Source of the DNA: Bacillota bacterium
GTDB lineage: Bacteria; Bacillota; Clostridia; DSM-8532
DNA: 50,876 nucleotides
Direction of reading: 5' to 3'
NCBI GenBank assembly: GCA_023440865.1
Contig: JAEXRM010000146.1
Location: 1-50,876 of the forward strand
In this document: one piece after another, positions 15,917 through 24,594 of the stretch
How positions within the stretch are numbered: position 1 is the stretch's first letter
Layout of the letters: every line of letters begins with the position of its first letter
Made by a program: the position numbers and the translations under genes
The notes under the pieces: model-generated
Database searches by the model: none
Told to the model about the DNA's origin: nothing
What the model saw: only the letters and a program-made list of their open reading frames with translations

Positions 15917-16074
15917 CACCGGTCCGGCTGGACCGGTGGCTGTTGTGTTTCGACACCGGCTCGGTTGATTGGCTCCAGTCCGGCAGTATGGCACCGGTCC
16001 AGTAGGTCCGGTGCCTGGGTTCTTCTGTTTGGCACCGGTCCAGTAGGACCGGTGCCTGGGTCCGGTGCCTGGGT
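15917..16074. repeat. Palindromic repeat array (three hairpins) inside the glycosylation operon
   Basis: There are three palindromes in a row: CACCGGTCC-GGCT-GGACCGGTG (15917-15938), GGCACCGGTCC-AGTA-GGTCCGGTGCC (15990-16015, one mismatch) and GGCACCGGTCC-AGTA-GGACCGGTGCC (16031-16056, perfect 11-bp stem). The second and third are direct repeats 41 bp apart. The 13-mer CCGGTGCCTGGGT occurs three times, at 16008, 16049 and 16062. The array fills the gap between gtrA and the GT2 gene. No T-run follows on the transcribed strand, so it looks like a REP-type element or mRNA stabiliser and not a terminator. Confidence 0.85.
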
Positions 16075-16082
16075 CGGGCTGC

Positions 16083-16574
16083 CTATTTGTTAATGACCTT
16101 CTTGTACAGGATGAAGTTCCAGGACACGATGAAGACCATGATGAGGATCTTGGGCAGGTACAGCACCGGCCATGAACCCTCGCCGGCCGCCAGCACGAGC
16201 AGGTGCCGGATGCCCGCGAACAGCAGGATGTTGCCGACGACGAGGTTGAAGGCGAACAGGAAGCCGTAAGCGAGCATTTGCTTGAACAGGTTCGCCTTCG
16301 ACCGGAATGCGAAGTGGCGGTTCAACAGAAAGTTGAGCCAGAAAATCACCGTGTAGACACCAATGTTCACCACCAGCTCGGAGACCGGCAGCAGGCGGCG
16401 GAACACGATGAAGAGGGTGTATTCGACGCCGAACGAGGTGAATCCCACCACAAGGTAGCGCAGGAACTGGCCGATGGTTTCCGGCGTGATGCGCGGACCG
16501 AGGATCGGACCGATGAGCGGCAGGCGGGTGAGCAGGGCGTGAAGCTTCGGCAGCATGCGCGTCACCATTCCCAT
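16083..16574 (-). CDS. GtrA-family membrane protein (putative lipid-sugar flippase)
   Basis: This 163-residue protein has four hydrophobic segments. It carries the GtrA pattern: RYLVVGFTSFGVEYTLF in helix 1, FWLNFLLNRHFAFRSK between helices 2 and 3, and a C-terminal SWNFILYKKVI. GtrA proteins are thought to flip polyprenyl-phosphate sugars across the membrane, or to help the paired GT2 enzyme. The start is uncertain: ATG 16574 overlaps the upstream gene by 13 bp, and ATG 16568 and 16556 are also possible. Its position between the PMT-type transferase and the GT2 enzyme fits the supply of the lipid donor to the outer face. Confidence 0.87.
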   Translation of the reverse strand: MGMVTRMLPKLHALLTRLPLIGPILGPRITPETIGQFLRYLVVGFTSFGVEYTLFIVFRRLLPVSELVVNIGVYTVIFWLNFLLNRHFAFRSKANLFKQMLAYGFLFAFNLVVGNILLFAGIRHLLVLAAGEGSWPVLYLPKILIMVFIVSWNFILYKKVINK

Positions 16575-18397
16575 CTCGGCAGGACGCGCAAGCCGTCAAG
16601 CCAGATGCGGGGTACCGGAATGCCCGACATCAGCGGATAATATGCCACGAAAAGGGCGATGGTGACGCAGAGCAGGATGGTGATGCTCTTGCGCTTCATG
16701 ATGCCCTCCTTTTCAAGGAAGCGGAACAGGATGGCCGCCATGAGGATCAGGAACGGCGTGCAGGAGAAATAGTGGTAGACGAAGGTCTTCTTGCGTGGGG
16801 AGAAGATCCATGGCACATACTGTGCCAGGTAGGCCACGATCGGGAACCAGAGCAGCTTGTCGGGGGTGCGGCCCTTTTTCCTGCCGGCCGTGTACTGGTA
16901 CAGCAGCATGATGAGGATGGCGAAGAAGCCCACCAGACCACTCCACCACACGATGGGATTGCCGAATGAGGCGATGGCCTCGTCGAACGGCGGGTTGAGC
17001 AGGGCCGCGTCGTAGAAGAAGATGGGGCGCAGGTCGAGCGGCCACTCGTACCAGTAGGAGTAGTACGGGTGGGGCGAGGTGACGCTCTTGTGGTATTCGA
17101 ACATGTTCTTCTGCGATTCGACGACCCAGGTCAGGAAGGATTTCGATTCGTCATGTTGCGGCACCGGCAGGTAGCTGAGCGTGTAGACGGTTGCGGGCAC
17201 GACGATGAACAGGATGATGCAGGCAAGGCAGGTGAGATAGAAGTACTTCACGACCCAGACGCCGATGCGGCGCGCCTTTTCCGGCGGAGCGACCTGCTCG
17301 CGGTTGAGACGGTTCTTGTACGCAGCGAACTCCGAGAAGCGGGAATAGAAGAACAGGATCGCCAGACCGAAGGCGGCGTAGAAGCCGATCCACTTCACCG
17401 CGCCGGCCAGTCCGAGGAACAGCCCCGAGAACGCCAACGGCACGAGCGACTTCCAGTATCCCTTCTCCCAGGCCGGCTCGTCGAGGTAGACCAGCATGAA
17501 GTGGTAGGCGGCCATGATGAAGATGATCAGGTAGCTGTCGACGGTGCCGATGCGCGTTTGCGTGAAATGCATGAAGTCGGCTGCGAAGAAGAGCGTGCAG
17601 AAGGTGGCCCACCAGGAATCCTTGAACAAACGCTTGGCCATGGCGAACATCAGCGGCAGCATCAGGGCGCCGGTGATGGTGCCGAGCCAGCGCCAGCCAA
17701 AGGGCGTCATCCCCATGATGGCGATGCCCAGCGCCATGATGTCCTTGCCCAGCGGCGGATGCGTGTTCTCATAAATGACGGGCCAGTTCTTGAGCTGCTC
17801 GAGTGCGGTGCGCGGGAAGTAGACCTCGTCGAAATAGGTGTTGTGCAGCACACTCGGCCGGTACGGCACGATGTCCTGCTCGTCGAAGAGCTTTTCGACG
17901 CCGGGGGCGGCCTGCACATCCGTGACGGTGAAGCCGTCGAGCTGTTCCTTGCCGTGGAAGAAGGCGAGCTCGCGGTATTCCGCCTGCCAGTAGTCGGGCT
18001 TCGTTCCGTCCTTTTTCGGCAGCTGGGACTGCGCCGTGATGCGCAGCTTCGTCGTCACGACGCCCTCCTGGCTGAAAGACCAGCGGAACAAGGCCTCCAT
18101 GTCGACCGTCGTGAAGGGGATGAACTCGCCACCCTTCCAGGCCTCGATGTTCAACGAGCCGAAGCAGCCCCAGACGGGGCCGAGACCGCCGAACAGCAGT
18201 GTGCGGTCCACCGTCACCTCGCGGCCGAAGTCGACGACGAACGAATCCCCCTTCTTTTCGGGCACCCAGCCGGTCTGCGGCGATCGGAAGGCGCCCAGCC
18301 AGATCATGGCGATGAGCAGGTAGACGCCGGCGATCAGCCAGGCGCGCTTGTGGTCGTCCTTGGTCATGCGGGCGGGTGACCGGGTGAGCTGGGTCAT
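16562..18397 (-). CDS. PMT-type (GT39) protein O-mannosyltransferase homologue
   Basis: This 611-residue polytopic membrane protein has one helix at 19-37 and then a soluble insert of about 130 residues (45-170) that looks like a beta-sandwich of the discoidin kind. The catalytic loop follows, with FDEVYF (D190, E191) and HPPLGK (213-218), the hallmarks of eukaryotic and actinobacterial PMTs. About ten more helices come after. PMTs transfer mannose from a polyprenyl-phosphate carrier to Ser/Thr of exported proteins. The sugar here is not certain. The insert before the catalytic DE pair is unusual for PMTs and could bind glycans. It overlaps the upstream gene in ATGA and is followed directly by gtrA. 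Confidence 0.85.
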   Translation of the reverse strand: MTQLTRSPARMTKDDHKRAWLIAGVYLLIAMIWLGAFRSPQTGWVPEKKGDSFVVDFGREVTVDRTLLFGGLGPVWGCFGSLNIEAWKGGEFIPFTTVDMEALFRWSFSQEGVVTTKLRITAQSQLPKKDGTKPDYWQAEYRELAFFHGKEQLDGFTVTDVQAAPGVEKLFDEQDIVPYRPSVLHNTYFDEVYFPRTALEQLKNWPVIYENTHPPLGKDIMALGIAIMGMTPFGWRWLGTITGALMLPLMFAMAKRLFKDSWWATFCTLFFAADFMHFTQTRIGTVDSYLIIFIMAAYHFMLVYLDEPAWEKGYWKSLVPLAFSGLFLGLAGAVKWIGFYAAFGLAILFFYSRFSEFAAYKNRLNREQVAPPEKARRIGVWVVKYFYLTCLACIILFIVVPATVYTLSYLPVPQHDESKSFLTWVVESQKNMFEYHKSVTSPHPYYSYWYEWPLDLRPIFFYDAALLNPPFDEAIASFGNPIVWWSGLVGFFAILIMLLYQYTAGRKKGRTPDKLLWFPIVAYLAQYVPWIFSPRKKTFVYHYFSCTPFLILMAAILFRFLEKEGIMKRKSITILLCVTIALFVAYYPLMSGIPVPRIWLDGLRVLPRWEW

Positions 18398-19716
18398 GTG
18401 CGTAACCGCCTTTCAGACGATTTTGAGGGAACCGGGGAGGCAGGGGTTTCGGAGCGGGTGTCGACCAGCAGGCGACAGGTCCATGCGAAGGTTGCCGTCA
18501 GCATGAGGGAACAGACAACCGCGAAGGGATCTCCCGCATCGAGCCAGTAGTTCGCGGAAAAGCTCATGCGATACATCACCGCCTGATTGGCGAGTGCGAC
18601 CACGGAGGCCGCCAGGTACGGCGCGAAATGCCGTCGATCGGCCAACACGCATGCGGCGCCGATCAGCAGGGCCGGCACCAGGTACCGCTCATGCATTTTC
18701 GTCATGAGCATGAAGGCGGCAAACAGTACCAGCCATGATGACTCATACAGCCGTTCGGACCTCTCGCCGCCGCGGAGGAGGCGCATGATCGCCCACAGCG
18801 CGCACAGGCCAAAGCCCGCAAGTCCCCATGCGTTGTGGCTCAGACCGAGAAACAGCGTGGTATCCGGGCGGATCTGTCCTCCGAGGAGGAACCACAGGTT
18901 GAACGCGTTCGCGGTGTCGTACGGATAATCCTGCACGCTGCGCAGATACAGGTCGAACAGCCACCAGAACGGATCGATCCACCCGGGCAGTGTTGCCGCG
19001 CGGCCGGTCGGGGTATAGAAGGGAAGGACGACCGCTAGATACAGGATGATGCCGGAGACCAGTGCGATCATCCCGTCACGCAGGAACAGCCGCCAGTCGT
19101 TCCGCCGCCACAGCTGGAAGAGGAAGACGACGAGTACGATCGGCAGCAGCAGGCCGCTCTGTGGCTTGAACAGAACGGAGACAAGAAACGCGAGGGCCGC
19201 CGGCACGGGCCTGCGCGCCTCGAACAGCAGCAGCACGACAAGCAGCAGCAGGGCCGGGATGCCGTCGAACTGGCCCCAGACCGAGGAGTCGAATGCGACG
19301 GCGGGATGGAGCAGGTACAACATGCCGATGGCAAAGCCGGTCCCGATGCGGCCTCGCTTGCGCCCCAGGCATACCAGCAGCCAGGCGCCCGTCGCGTCCG
19401 CCGCAACCGCCCAGAGCTTGATCAGCCAGACGTGGGCATCGCGCGACAGGCCGAGGCATTGGGCGACGAGACCCGAGATCCACAGCAGGTAGTGGTACAT
19501 GGGCGCATAGACGATGTGGAACGCGTCATACAGACCTCGCGGGCCGTACTGCGCGAGATGGTTGCTCCAGGCGACGTAGCCGCCCATGTCGATCGGATAG
19601 GCCGGTGCCGCCGAAAGGACGAGACGCAGGAACAGCGCGGCAAGAAAAAAGGGATACCAGATCCCCCAGGCATGCGCGTATTCGTCTGCGGTGCGTCGTT
19701 GGAGCCTGCGCGCCAT
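18394..19716 (-). CDS. GT-C superfamily integral membrane glycosyltransferase
   Basis: This 440-residue protein has ten to twelve hydrophobic segments. An acidic residue in the first outer loop (YPIDMGGYVAW, D near 43) and a conserved TKMHERYLVPAL near residue 345 are seen in GT-C mannosyltransferase-like proteins that use polyprenyl-phosphate sugars. The acceptor is unknown; extension of the first sugar added by the neighbouring PMT homologue is one possibility. It is the first gene of the minus-strand operon, with a promoter at 19798-19826, and it overlaps the next gene by 4 bp. No clear ribosome site other than weak purines precedes ATG 19716. Confidence 0.72.
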   Translation of the reverse strand: MARRLQRRTADEYAHAWGIWYPFFLAALFLRLVLSAAPAYPIDMGGYVAWSNHLAQYGPRGLYDAFHIVYAPMYHYLLWISGLVAQCLGLSRDAHVWLIKLWAVAADATGAWLLVCLGRKRGRIGTGFAIGMLYLLHPAVAFDSSVWGQFDGIPALLLLVVLLLFEARRPVPAALAFLVSVLFKPQSGLLLPIVLVVFLFQLWRRNDWRLFLRDGMIALVSGIILYLAVVLPFYTPTGRAATLPGWIDPFWWLFDLYLRSVQDYPYDTANAFNLWFLLGGQIRPDTTLFLGLSHNAWGLAGFGLCALWAIMRLLRGGERSERLYESSWLVLFAAFMLMTKMHERYLVPALLIGAACVLADRRHFAPYLAASVVALANQAVMYRMSFSANYWLDAGDPFAVVCSLMLTATFAWTCRLLVDTRSETPASPVPSKSSERRLRT

Positions 19717-19797
19717 GCTTCGTCTCCGTCATGCCGGCCAGCGTGCCGTCTCCGGCACGTGCCCGACCTGCCGGGCGCATGGGGAGCGGCCTAATCC

Positions 19798-19826
19798 ATT
19801 GTAAACCATCGGAACGGGCTCCGCAA
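19798..19826 (-). promoter_or_regulatory. Promoter of the glycosylation operon
   Basis: On the minus strand TTGCGG (19821-19826), 17 nt, TACAAT (19798-19803) lies about 80 bp before the first gene. The region 19830-20144 between this and the thrC promoter is AT-rich and holds no gene or known RNA that I can recognise. Confidence 0.6.
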
Positions 19827-20144
19827 TGAGGACAGCCATGACATGCAGCCCGCCGGTATCCATGAGGCACATGCAAGACATGCGTCTTTTGTCAAGTGTG
19901 TCAAAACGTGTTCATGAATTGTTCTCATTTTTATCACATTGCAGACATGAATCCCTTGTGGCGCCTGTGTTATCATGAATGGGCAGGGCAATATGTATTC
20001 CTCCTTTTTTATATGAAGTTGCATTCATCTCCCCGGCACCACGATCGATCGGAATCATCATCATCATCCGGATCTGGTGCCCTTTTTTTGCCCTTTTTCC
20101 GTCATGCCGGCCCCTTTCGGGCAATGCGGCCCCTTGCCGCAAAA

Positions 20145-20173
20145 TTGAAGAATGCGCCAAGATGCGCTACAAT
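20145..20173 (+). promoter_or_regulatory. Promoter of the thrC-hprK-murB-rapZ-yvcK-whiA operon
   Basis: TTGAAG (20145-20150), 17 nt, TACAAT (20168-20173) is a good sigma-A-type promoter about 110 bp before thrC. The leader shows no T-box motif or terminator. It is the only clear promoter I find before whiA. Confidence 0.65.
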
Positions 20174-20281
20174 GGTAAAAGCCCGTCCGGCTCCGCGTTC
20201 GTTTGCGGAAATCCTGACGACAGTGACCATGCAGCATGTAGCCGTTGCAGCCTGTCGGAACCGGTTCGGCGGAGTGATCCG

Positions 20282-21811
20282 ATGCAGTATGTCAGCACAA
20301 GGGGCGCATCGCCCGCCCTGTCCAGCGCGGAAGCCATCAAGATGGGGCTTGCGGCGGATGGAGGCCTCTTCGTACCAGACTCGCAGGTCAAGATCACACA
20401 GGAGGAGATCGCCTCCCTGACCGGCATGGATTACCGCGAGCGTGCCATATTCGTGCTTTCACGCTTCCTGACCGACTATACCGCCGACGAGCTGGCCGCG
20501 TGCGTGCACGCCGCCTATGGCGAGGATCGCTTCGACAAGGGGGCGGTGGCGCCGCTGGTTCATCTGGGCGCGCACCTTTCCGTCATGGAGCTGTGGCACG
20601 GTCCCACCTGCGCCTTCAAGGACGTTGCGCTGCAGATCCTCCCGCAGTTCATGACCCGCGCCATGAAGAAGACCGGTGAAGACCGCGAAATCGTCATCCT
20701 GGTCGCCACCTCGGGCGATACCGGGAAAGCCGCCCTGGAAGGTTTCGCGGATGTGCCGGGCACGCGCATCGCGGTGTTCTTCCCGCAGGAGGGTGTCAGC
20801 GACGTGCAGAAGCGCCAGATGATCACCCAGAAAGGTGCGAATGTGCATGTCATTGGTGTCGAGGGCAACTTCGACGACACGCAGACCGGTGTGAAGCGCA
20901 TCTTCTCCGATCCGGCCATGACGGCTGCGATGGATGCGCGCGGCATGGCGTTCTCTTCCGCCAACTCCATCAACTGGGGACGCCTTGTGCCTCAGATCGT
21001 CTACTATTTTTCCGCATATGCGGACCTGTGCCGAGACGGTCGCATCCGGTGCGGCGACCCGGTGAATTTTTGCGTGCCGACCGGCAATTTCGGCAACATC
21101 CTGGCGGCCTGGTACGCCAAGGCCATGGGGCTTCCCGTCAACAAGCTCATCTGCGCCTCCAATGACAACAACGTCCTGACGGAATTCCTCAAGACCGGTG
21201 TATATGACCGCAACCGTCCGTTCCACAAGACGGTGTCGCCCTCGATGGACATTCTCATCTCCAGCAACCTCGAGCGCCTCCTGTACGGGATCTCCGGCCA
21301 CGATGCGGCCCGTGTCGCACAGTGGATGGAGGACCTGTCGGCGCGCGGCCGCTACGACATCGGCGCCGAGCTGCGCGAGCGCCTGGCGAAGCATTTCCAC
21401 GGCGGCTGGACGAACGAGGCCGACACGCTGCGCACCATCGGGGAAATGTGGCGCAACCACCGGTATGTCGCAGATACGCACACGGCAGTCGCCATCGATG
21501 TGTACGACCGGTATGTCATCGAGACGAACGATGTCACGCCGACGGTCGTCGTGTCGACAGCCAGTCCCTTCAAGTTCAATGACAGTGTCGTCCGGGCTCT
21601 TTTCGGCAAGGAGGCGTTGGCGGGAAGAAACGAGTTCGAACTGCTCGAACTGCTGTCCGAGCGCACCGGCTGGCCGGTGCCGCAGGGACTCCGTCGTCTT
21701 GGGGAACGTCCCGTCCTGCATGGGGAGCAGTGCCGCGCAGCCGATATGGCGGTGACGGTGAAGCGGCTTCTCTGCCTGCCGGAGAAGGAAGGAGAACGCA
21801 TTCATGCCTGA
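20282..21811 (+). CDS. thrC: Threonine synthase
   Basis: This 509-residue PLP enzyme makes threonine from O-phosphohomoserine. The PLP lysine lies in GPTCAFKDVALQ near residue 115, the phosphate-binding ATSGDTGKAALEG follows, and FCVPTGNFGNILAAWYAKAMG is present. The N-terminal STRG and GLAADGGLFVP match the longer bacterial type. ATG 20282 has GGAG upstream. The open frame runs 101 codons further upstream but crosses the promoter. It leads the operon and overlaps hprK by 8 bp. Its link to hprK is not a common arrangement and may only reflect a shared growth-linked promoter. Confidence 0.95.
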   Translation: MQYVSTRGASPALSSAEAIKMGLAADGGLFVPDSQVKITQEEIASLTGMDYRERAIFVLSRFLTDYTADELAACVHAAYGEDRFDKGAVAPLVHLGAHLSVMELWHGPTCAFKDVALQILPQFMTRAMKKTGEDREIVILVATSGDTGKAALEGFADVPGTRIAVFFPQEGVSDVQKRQMITQKGANVHVIGVEGNFDDTQTGVKRIFSDPAMTAAMDARGMAFSSANSINWGRLVPQIVYYFSAYADLCRDGRIRCGDPVNFCVPTGNFGNILAAWYAKAMGLPVNKLICASNDNNVLTEFLKTGVYDRNRPFHKTVSPSMDILISSNLERLLYGISGHDAARVAQWMEDLSARGRYDIGAELRERLAKHFHGGWTNEADTLRTIGEMWRNHRYVADTHTAVAIDVYDRYVIETNDVTPTVVVSTASPFKFNDSVVRALFGKEALAGRNEFELLELLSERTGWPVPQGLRRLGERPVLHGEQCRAADMAVTVKRLLCLPEKEGERIHA

Positions 21812-22778
21812 CAGACACAATCAGCCCACGGCCGGCAAGGTCACCGTCCAGCTCGCCAAGCTGGTTCGCGACTGCGGACTCGAACCCTTGGCATGCGCCG
21901 AGCGCATCCCGGAGATCACGATCGGCTCATCGGACATCAACCGTCCCGGACTTCAGCTGGCGGGATTTTTCGATTATTTCGGCAACGACCGCGTTCAGGT
22001 CATCGGCAAGGTGGAAATGACCTACCTCGACCAGATGGACTCCAAGGCGCGGTATGCCGCCCTTCTGGGCCTGTTCAGCAAGAATGTCCCCTGCGTGGTG
22101 CTGGCGCGCGGCATGGAACCGCATGCCGAGCTTGTCGAGCTGGCCCGGCAGTTCCAGACCCCGTTGCTGCGCACCGCCGAGGTGACCAGCCGGTTCACGG
22201 GCAACATCATTTCCATCCTCAACACCGAGCTTGCCCCCATGGAGACCCGCCATGCCGAGCTGGTCGAGGTGTATGGCGAGGGCGTGCTCATCCAGGGCGA
22301 GAGCGGCGTGGGCAAGTCCGAGACCGCGCTCGAGCTCGTCAAGCGCGGCCATCGCCTGGTCGCGGACGATCTGACGGAAATCCGCCGCGTGTCGAGCAAG
22401 ACGCTTGTCGGCACCGCGCCGGAAATCATCCGTCACCTCATCGAGATCCGCGGCATCGGCATTCTCGATGTCAAGCACCTGTATGGCGTCGGTTCGGTCA
22501 AGATGACCGAGAGCATCAACCTCGTCATCAACATGGAGCTGTGGAACCCGCAGAAGCAATATGAGCGATTGGGGGTGGAGGACCAGTTCACCGACATCAT
22601 GGGCCTGCGCATCCCATCGCTGACGATACCCGTCCGCCCCGGCCGCAACCTCGCGATCATCATCGAGGTCGCCGCCATGAACAACCGGCAGAAGAAGATG
22701 GGCTACAACGCCGCCCAGGCGTTCTCGCAGCGCATCATCAACCAGCAGGGGTTCGTATCCGGCGGTGATGCGGAATGA
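21804..22778 (+). CDS. hprK: HPr kinase/phosphorylase
   Basis: This 324-residue bifunctional enzyme phosphorylates and dephosphorylates Ser46 of HPr, the central switch of carbon catabolite repression in Firmicutes. The Walker A loop GESGVGKS is at 165-172, the LVADD magnesium site follows near 190, and the family signature EIRGIGILDV is near 215. The N-terminal 130 residues form the usual Mur-like domain. It overlaps thrC by 8 bp and murB by 4 bp, so translation is coupled on both sides. No HPr or Crh gene is present in the window. Confidence 0.97.
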   Translation: MPDRHNQPTAGKVTVQLAKLVRDCGLEPLACAERIPEITIGSSDINRPGLQLAGFFDYFGNDRVQVIGKVEMTYLDQMDSKARYAALLGLFSKNVPCVVLARGMEPHAELVELARQFQTPLLRTAEVTSRFTGNIISILNTELAPMETRHAELVEVYGEGVLIQGESGVGKSETALELVKRGHRLVADDLTEIRRVSSKTLVGTAPEIIRHLIEIRGIGILDVKHLYGVGSVKMTESINLVINMELWNPQKQYERLGVEDQFTDIMGLRIPSLTIPVRPGRNLAIIIEVAAMNNRQKKMGYNAAQAFSQRIINQQGFVSGGDAE

Positions 22779-23734
22779 AGACCGGCAAGCTGTCCCCGCA
22801 GGATAACGGGCTGCATGCCGTCGCAGCCGAGCTGGCCCTGTTGGCCGGTCCTGGAAGTGTTCGCTTCAACGAGGCGATGAAGTCCCATACGTCCATGCGA
22901 GTCGGCGGTTCCGTTGCCGCCTTCGTCGACGTGCCGGGAGAAGAGGCGCTTGCCGCACTCCTGGCTTTTCTCGCGAGGCATGCGCTGCCCCATGTCGTGA
23001 TCGGCAATGGATCGAACCTCATCGTGGCGGATGAGGGGTACCGGGGGGTCGTCCTGCACATCGGCGAAGGCCTGTGTGCCATCCAGGATGAACCGGACGG
23101 CATCACCGCCCAGGCGGGCGCGACGTTGGCCGCCATTGCGAAACGGGCACTCGACCGGGGATTGACCGGGTTGGAATTCGCCGGCGGCATCCCGGGCACT
23201 CTGGGTGGCGCGGTGGCCATGAACGCCGGTGCATATGGACGTGAAATGAAGGATGTCGTCTTGACGACACGTTGTCTGGACCAATTCGGCAACGCCGTTG
23301 TCCTGGGCGGTTTGGATCATGACTTCGGTTACCGGCACAGCCGTGTCCAGTCGGACGACCTCGTGGTGGTGTCGTCCCGGCTTGGGCTGGAGCCGGGTGA
23401 TGCGGCTGCGATTGGCGAGATGATGCGCGACCTCGCGCGGCGTCGCGCGGACAAGCAGCCGTTGCACCAGCCGAGTGCGGGCAGCACGTTCAAGCGGCCG
23501 GTGGGCTACTTTTCAGGGCAGCTCATCGAGAATTGCGGACTCAAGGGCATGCGTGTCGGCGGCGCGCAGGTCTCGGAAAAACATGCCGGCTTCATCGTCA
23601 ACACGGGCGATGCGACCGCGTCCGACGTGGTCGCCCTTGTGCGCATGATCCGGGAAAAGGTTCACGCCGAGACAGGCGTGCTGCTCGAGCCGGAGGTCAA
23701 GCTCCTCGGAGGGGACAGCGTATGCAGTTTTTGA
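22775..23734 (+). CDS. murB: UDP-N-acetylenolpyruvoylglucosamine reductase
   Basis: This 319-residue FAD enzyme makes UDP-MurNAc, the second committed step of peptidoglycan synthesis. Visible features are HTSMRVGG near residue 38, the FAD-binding VIGNGSNLIV, the AGGIPGTLGGAVAMNAGAYG block and the C-terminal PSAGSTFKRP with catalytic serine, plus QLIENCGLKG. This is the type II (shorter) MurB layout typical of Gram-positives. It has ATGA overlap with hprK and a 13-bp overlap with rapZ. Its position couples wall-precursor synthesis with RapZ, which controls amino-sugar supply in other bacteria. Confidence 0.97.
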   Translation: MKTGKLSPQDNGLHAVAAELALLAGPGSVRFNEAMKSHTSMRVGGSVAAFVDVPGEEALAALLAFLARHALPHVVIGNGSNLIVADEGYRGVVLHIGEGLCAIQDEPDGITAQAGATLAAIAKRALDRGLTGLEFAGGIPGTLGGAVAMNAGAYGREMKDVVLTTRCLDQFGNAVVLGGLDHDFGYRHSRVQSDDLVVVSSRLGLEPGDAAAIGEMMRDLARRRADKQPLHQPSAGSTFKRPVGYFSGQLIENCGLKGMRVGGAQVSEKHAGFIVNTGDATASDVVALVRMIREKVHAETGVLLEPEVKLLGGDSVCSF

Positions 23735-24594
23735 TCATCACCGGCATGTCCGGTGCGGGCAAGAGCCATTGTGTCAAGTATTTCGAGGACATCGGCTACT
23801 ATTGCGTCGACAACCTGCCGCCTTCGCTCATTCCGACGTTCGCCATGCTCAGCCGGCAGTCCGGCAACATGGAAAAGATCGCCCTGATTGTGGACATCCG
23901 GGGCGGTGAGATGTTCCAGGAGCTTTTTCCCTCGCTCGAGCAGCTCACCCTGCTGGAGATTCCGTACCGCATCCTTTTTCTGGATGCCTCGGATGCCGTC
24001 CTGATCAAGCGGTTCAAGGAAACACGGCGCATGCATCCGCTGGCGCAGGACGGCCGCGTGCAGGACGGCATCTCGCGCGAGCGGCAGATTCTCGGTCCCG
24101 TCCGTTCGCGTGCCGACGTCATCCTTGACACCTCGAACATGCTGCCGCGCCAGTTGCGCGAGGAGATCATCAAGCTTTTCGTCGAAGGCAGGACGCACAG
24201 CGGCCTGACGGTCAACATCCGTTCATTCGGCTTCAAGTACGGCATGCCGCTGGACGCCGACCTGGTATTCGATGTGCGTTTCATCCCCAATCCGTATTAT
24301 GTCGAGGCACTCAAGCCCCTGACAGGGTTGGAGCCCGCGGTCTCCGACTATGTCATGGCCCAGCCCGAGAGCGTCACGTTCCTTGACAAGCTGCGCGACA
24401 TGCTATCGTTCCTGCTGCCGTACTACGTCAAGGAGGGCAAGTCCCAGCTGGTTGTGGCCATCGGCTGCACGGGCGGCAAGCACCGGTCCGTGACGCTGGC
24501 ATGCAAACTGGCGGGGCTGCTCGAATCGATGGATACGACCGTGGTGCTCGAGCACCGCGACATCGACCGCGATGCAAAGGCGGCGCAGGGATGA
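23722..24594 (+). CDS. rapZ: RapZ-family nucleotide-binding protein
   Basis: This 290-residue protein begins with the P-loop GMSGAGKS (residues 8-15), followed by DIGYYCVDNLPP and, in the C-terminal half, the SFGFKYG and IGCTGGKHRSV motifs of RapZ/YvcJ. RapZ binds RNA and metabolites to adjust GlcN6P synthase in enterobacteria. In Firmicutes YvcJ binds GTP/ATP and affects competence or wall metabolism. ATG 23722 lies inside the end of murB with GGAGG upstream. It overlaps yvcK in an ATGA junction. Confidence 0.96.
   Translation: MQFLIITGMSGAGKSHCVKYFEDIGYYCVDNLPPSLIPTFAMLSRQSGNMEKIALIVDIRGGEMFQELFPSLEQLTLLEIPYRILFLDASDAVLIKRFKETRRMHPLAQDGRVQDGISRERQILGPVRSRADVILDTSNMLPRQLREEIIKLFVEGRTHSGLTVNIRSFGFKYGMPLDADLVFDVRFIPNPYYVEALKPLTGLEPAVSDYVMAQPESVTFLDKLRDMLSFLLPYYVKEGKSQLVVAIGCTGGKHRSVTLACKLAGLLESMDTTVVLEHRDIDRDAKAAQG

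Noticed and set aside
19882..19905. TTGTCA-N6-TCAAAA as a further Rex-like site
   Set aside because: The right half does not pair with the left at the key positions, and it is not close to a -10 box.
19896..20420. 174-codon plus-strand frame before thrC
   Set aside because: It overlaps the thrC promoter and start, has no ribosome site and no domain-like sequence.
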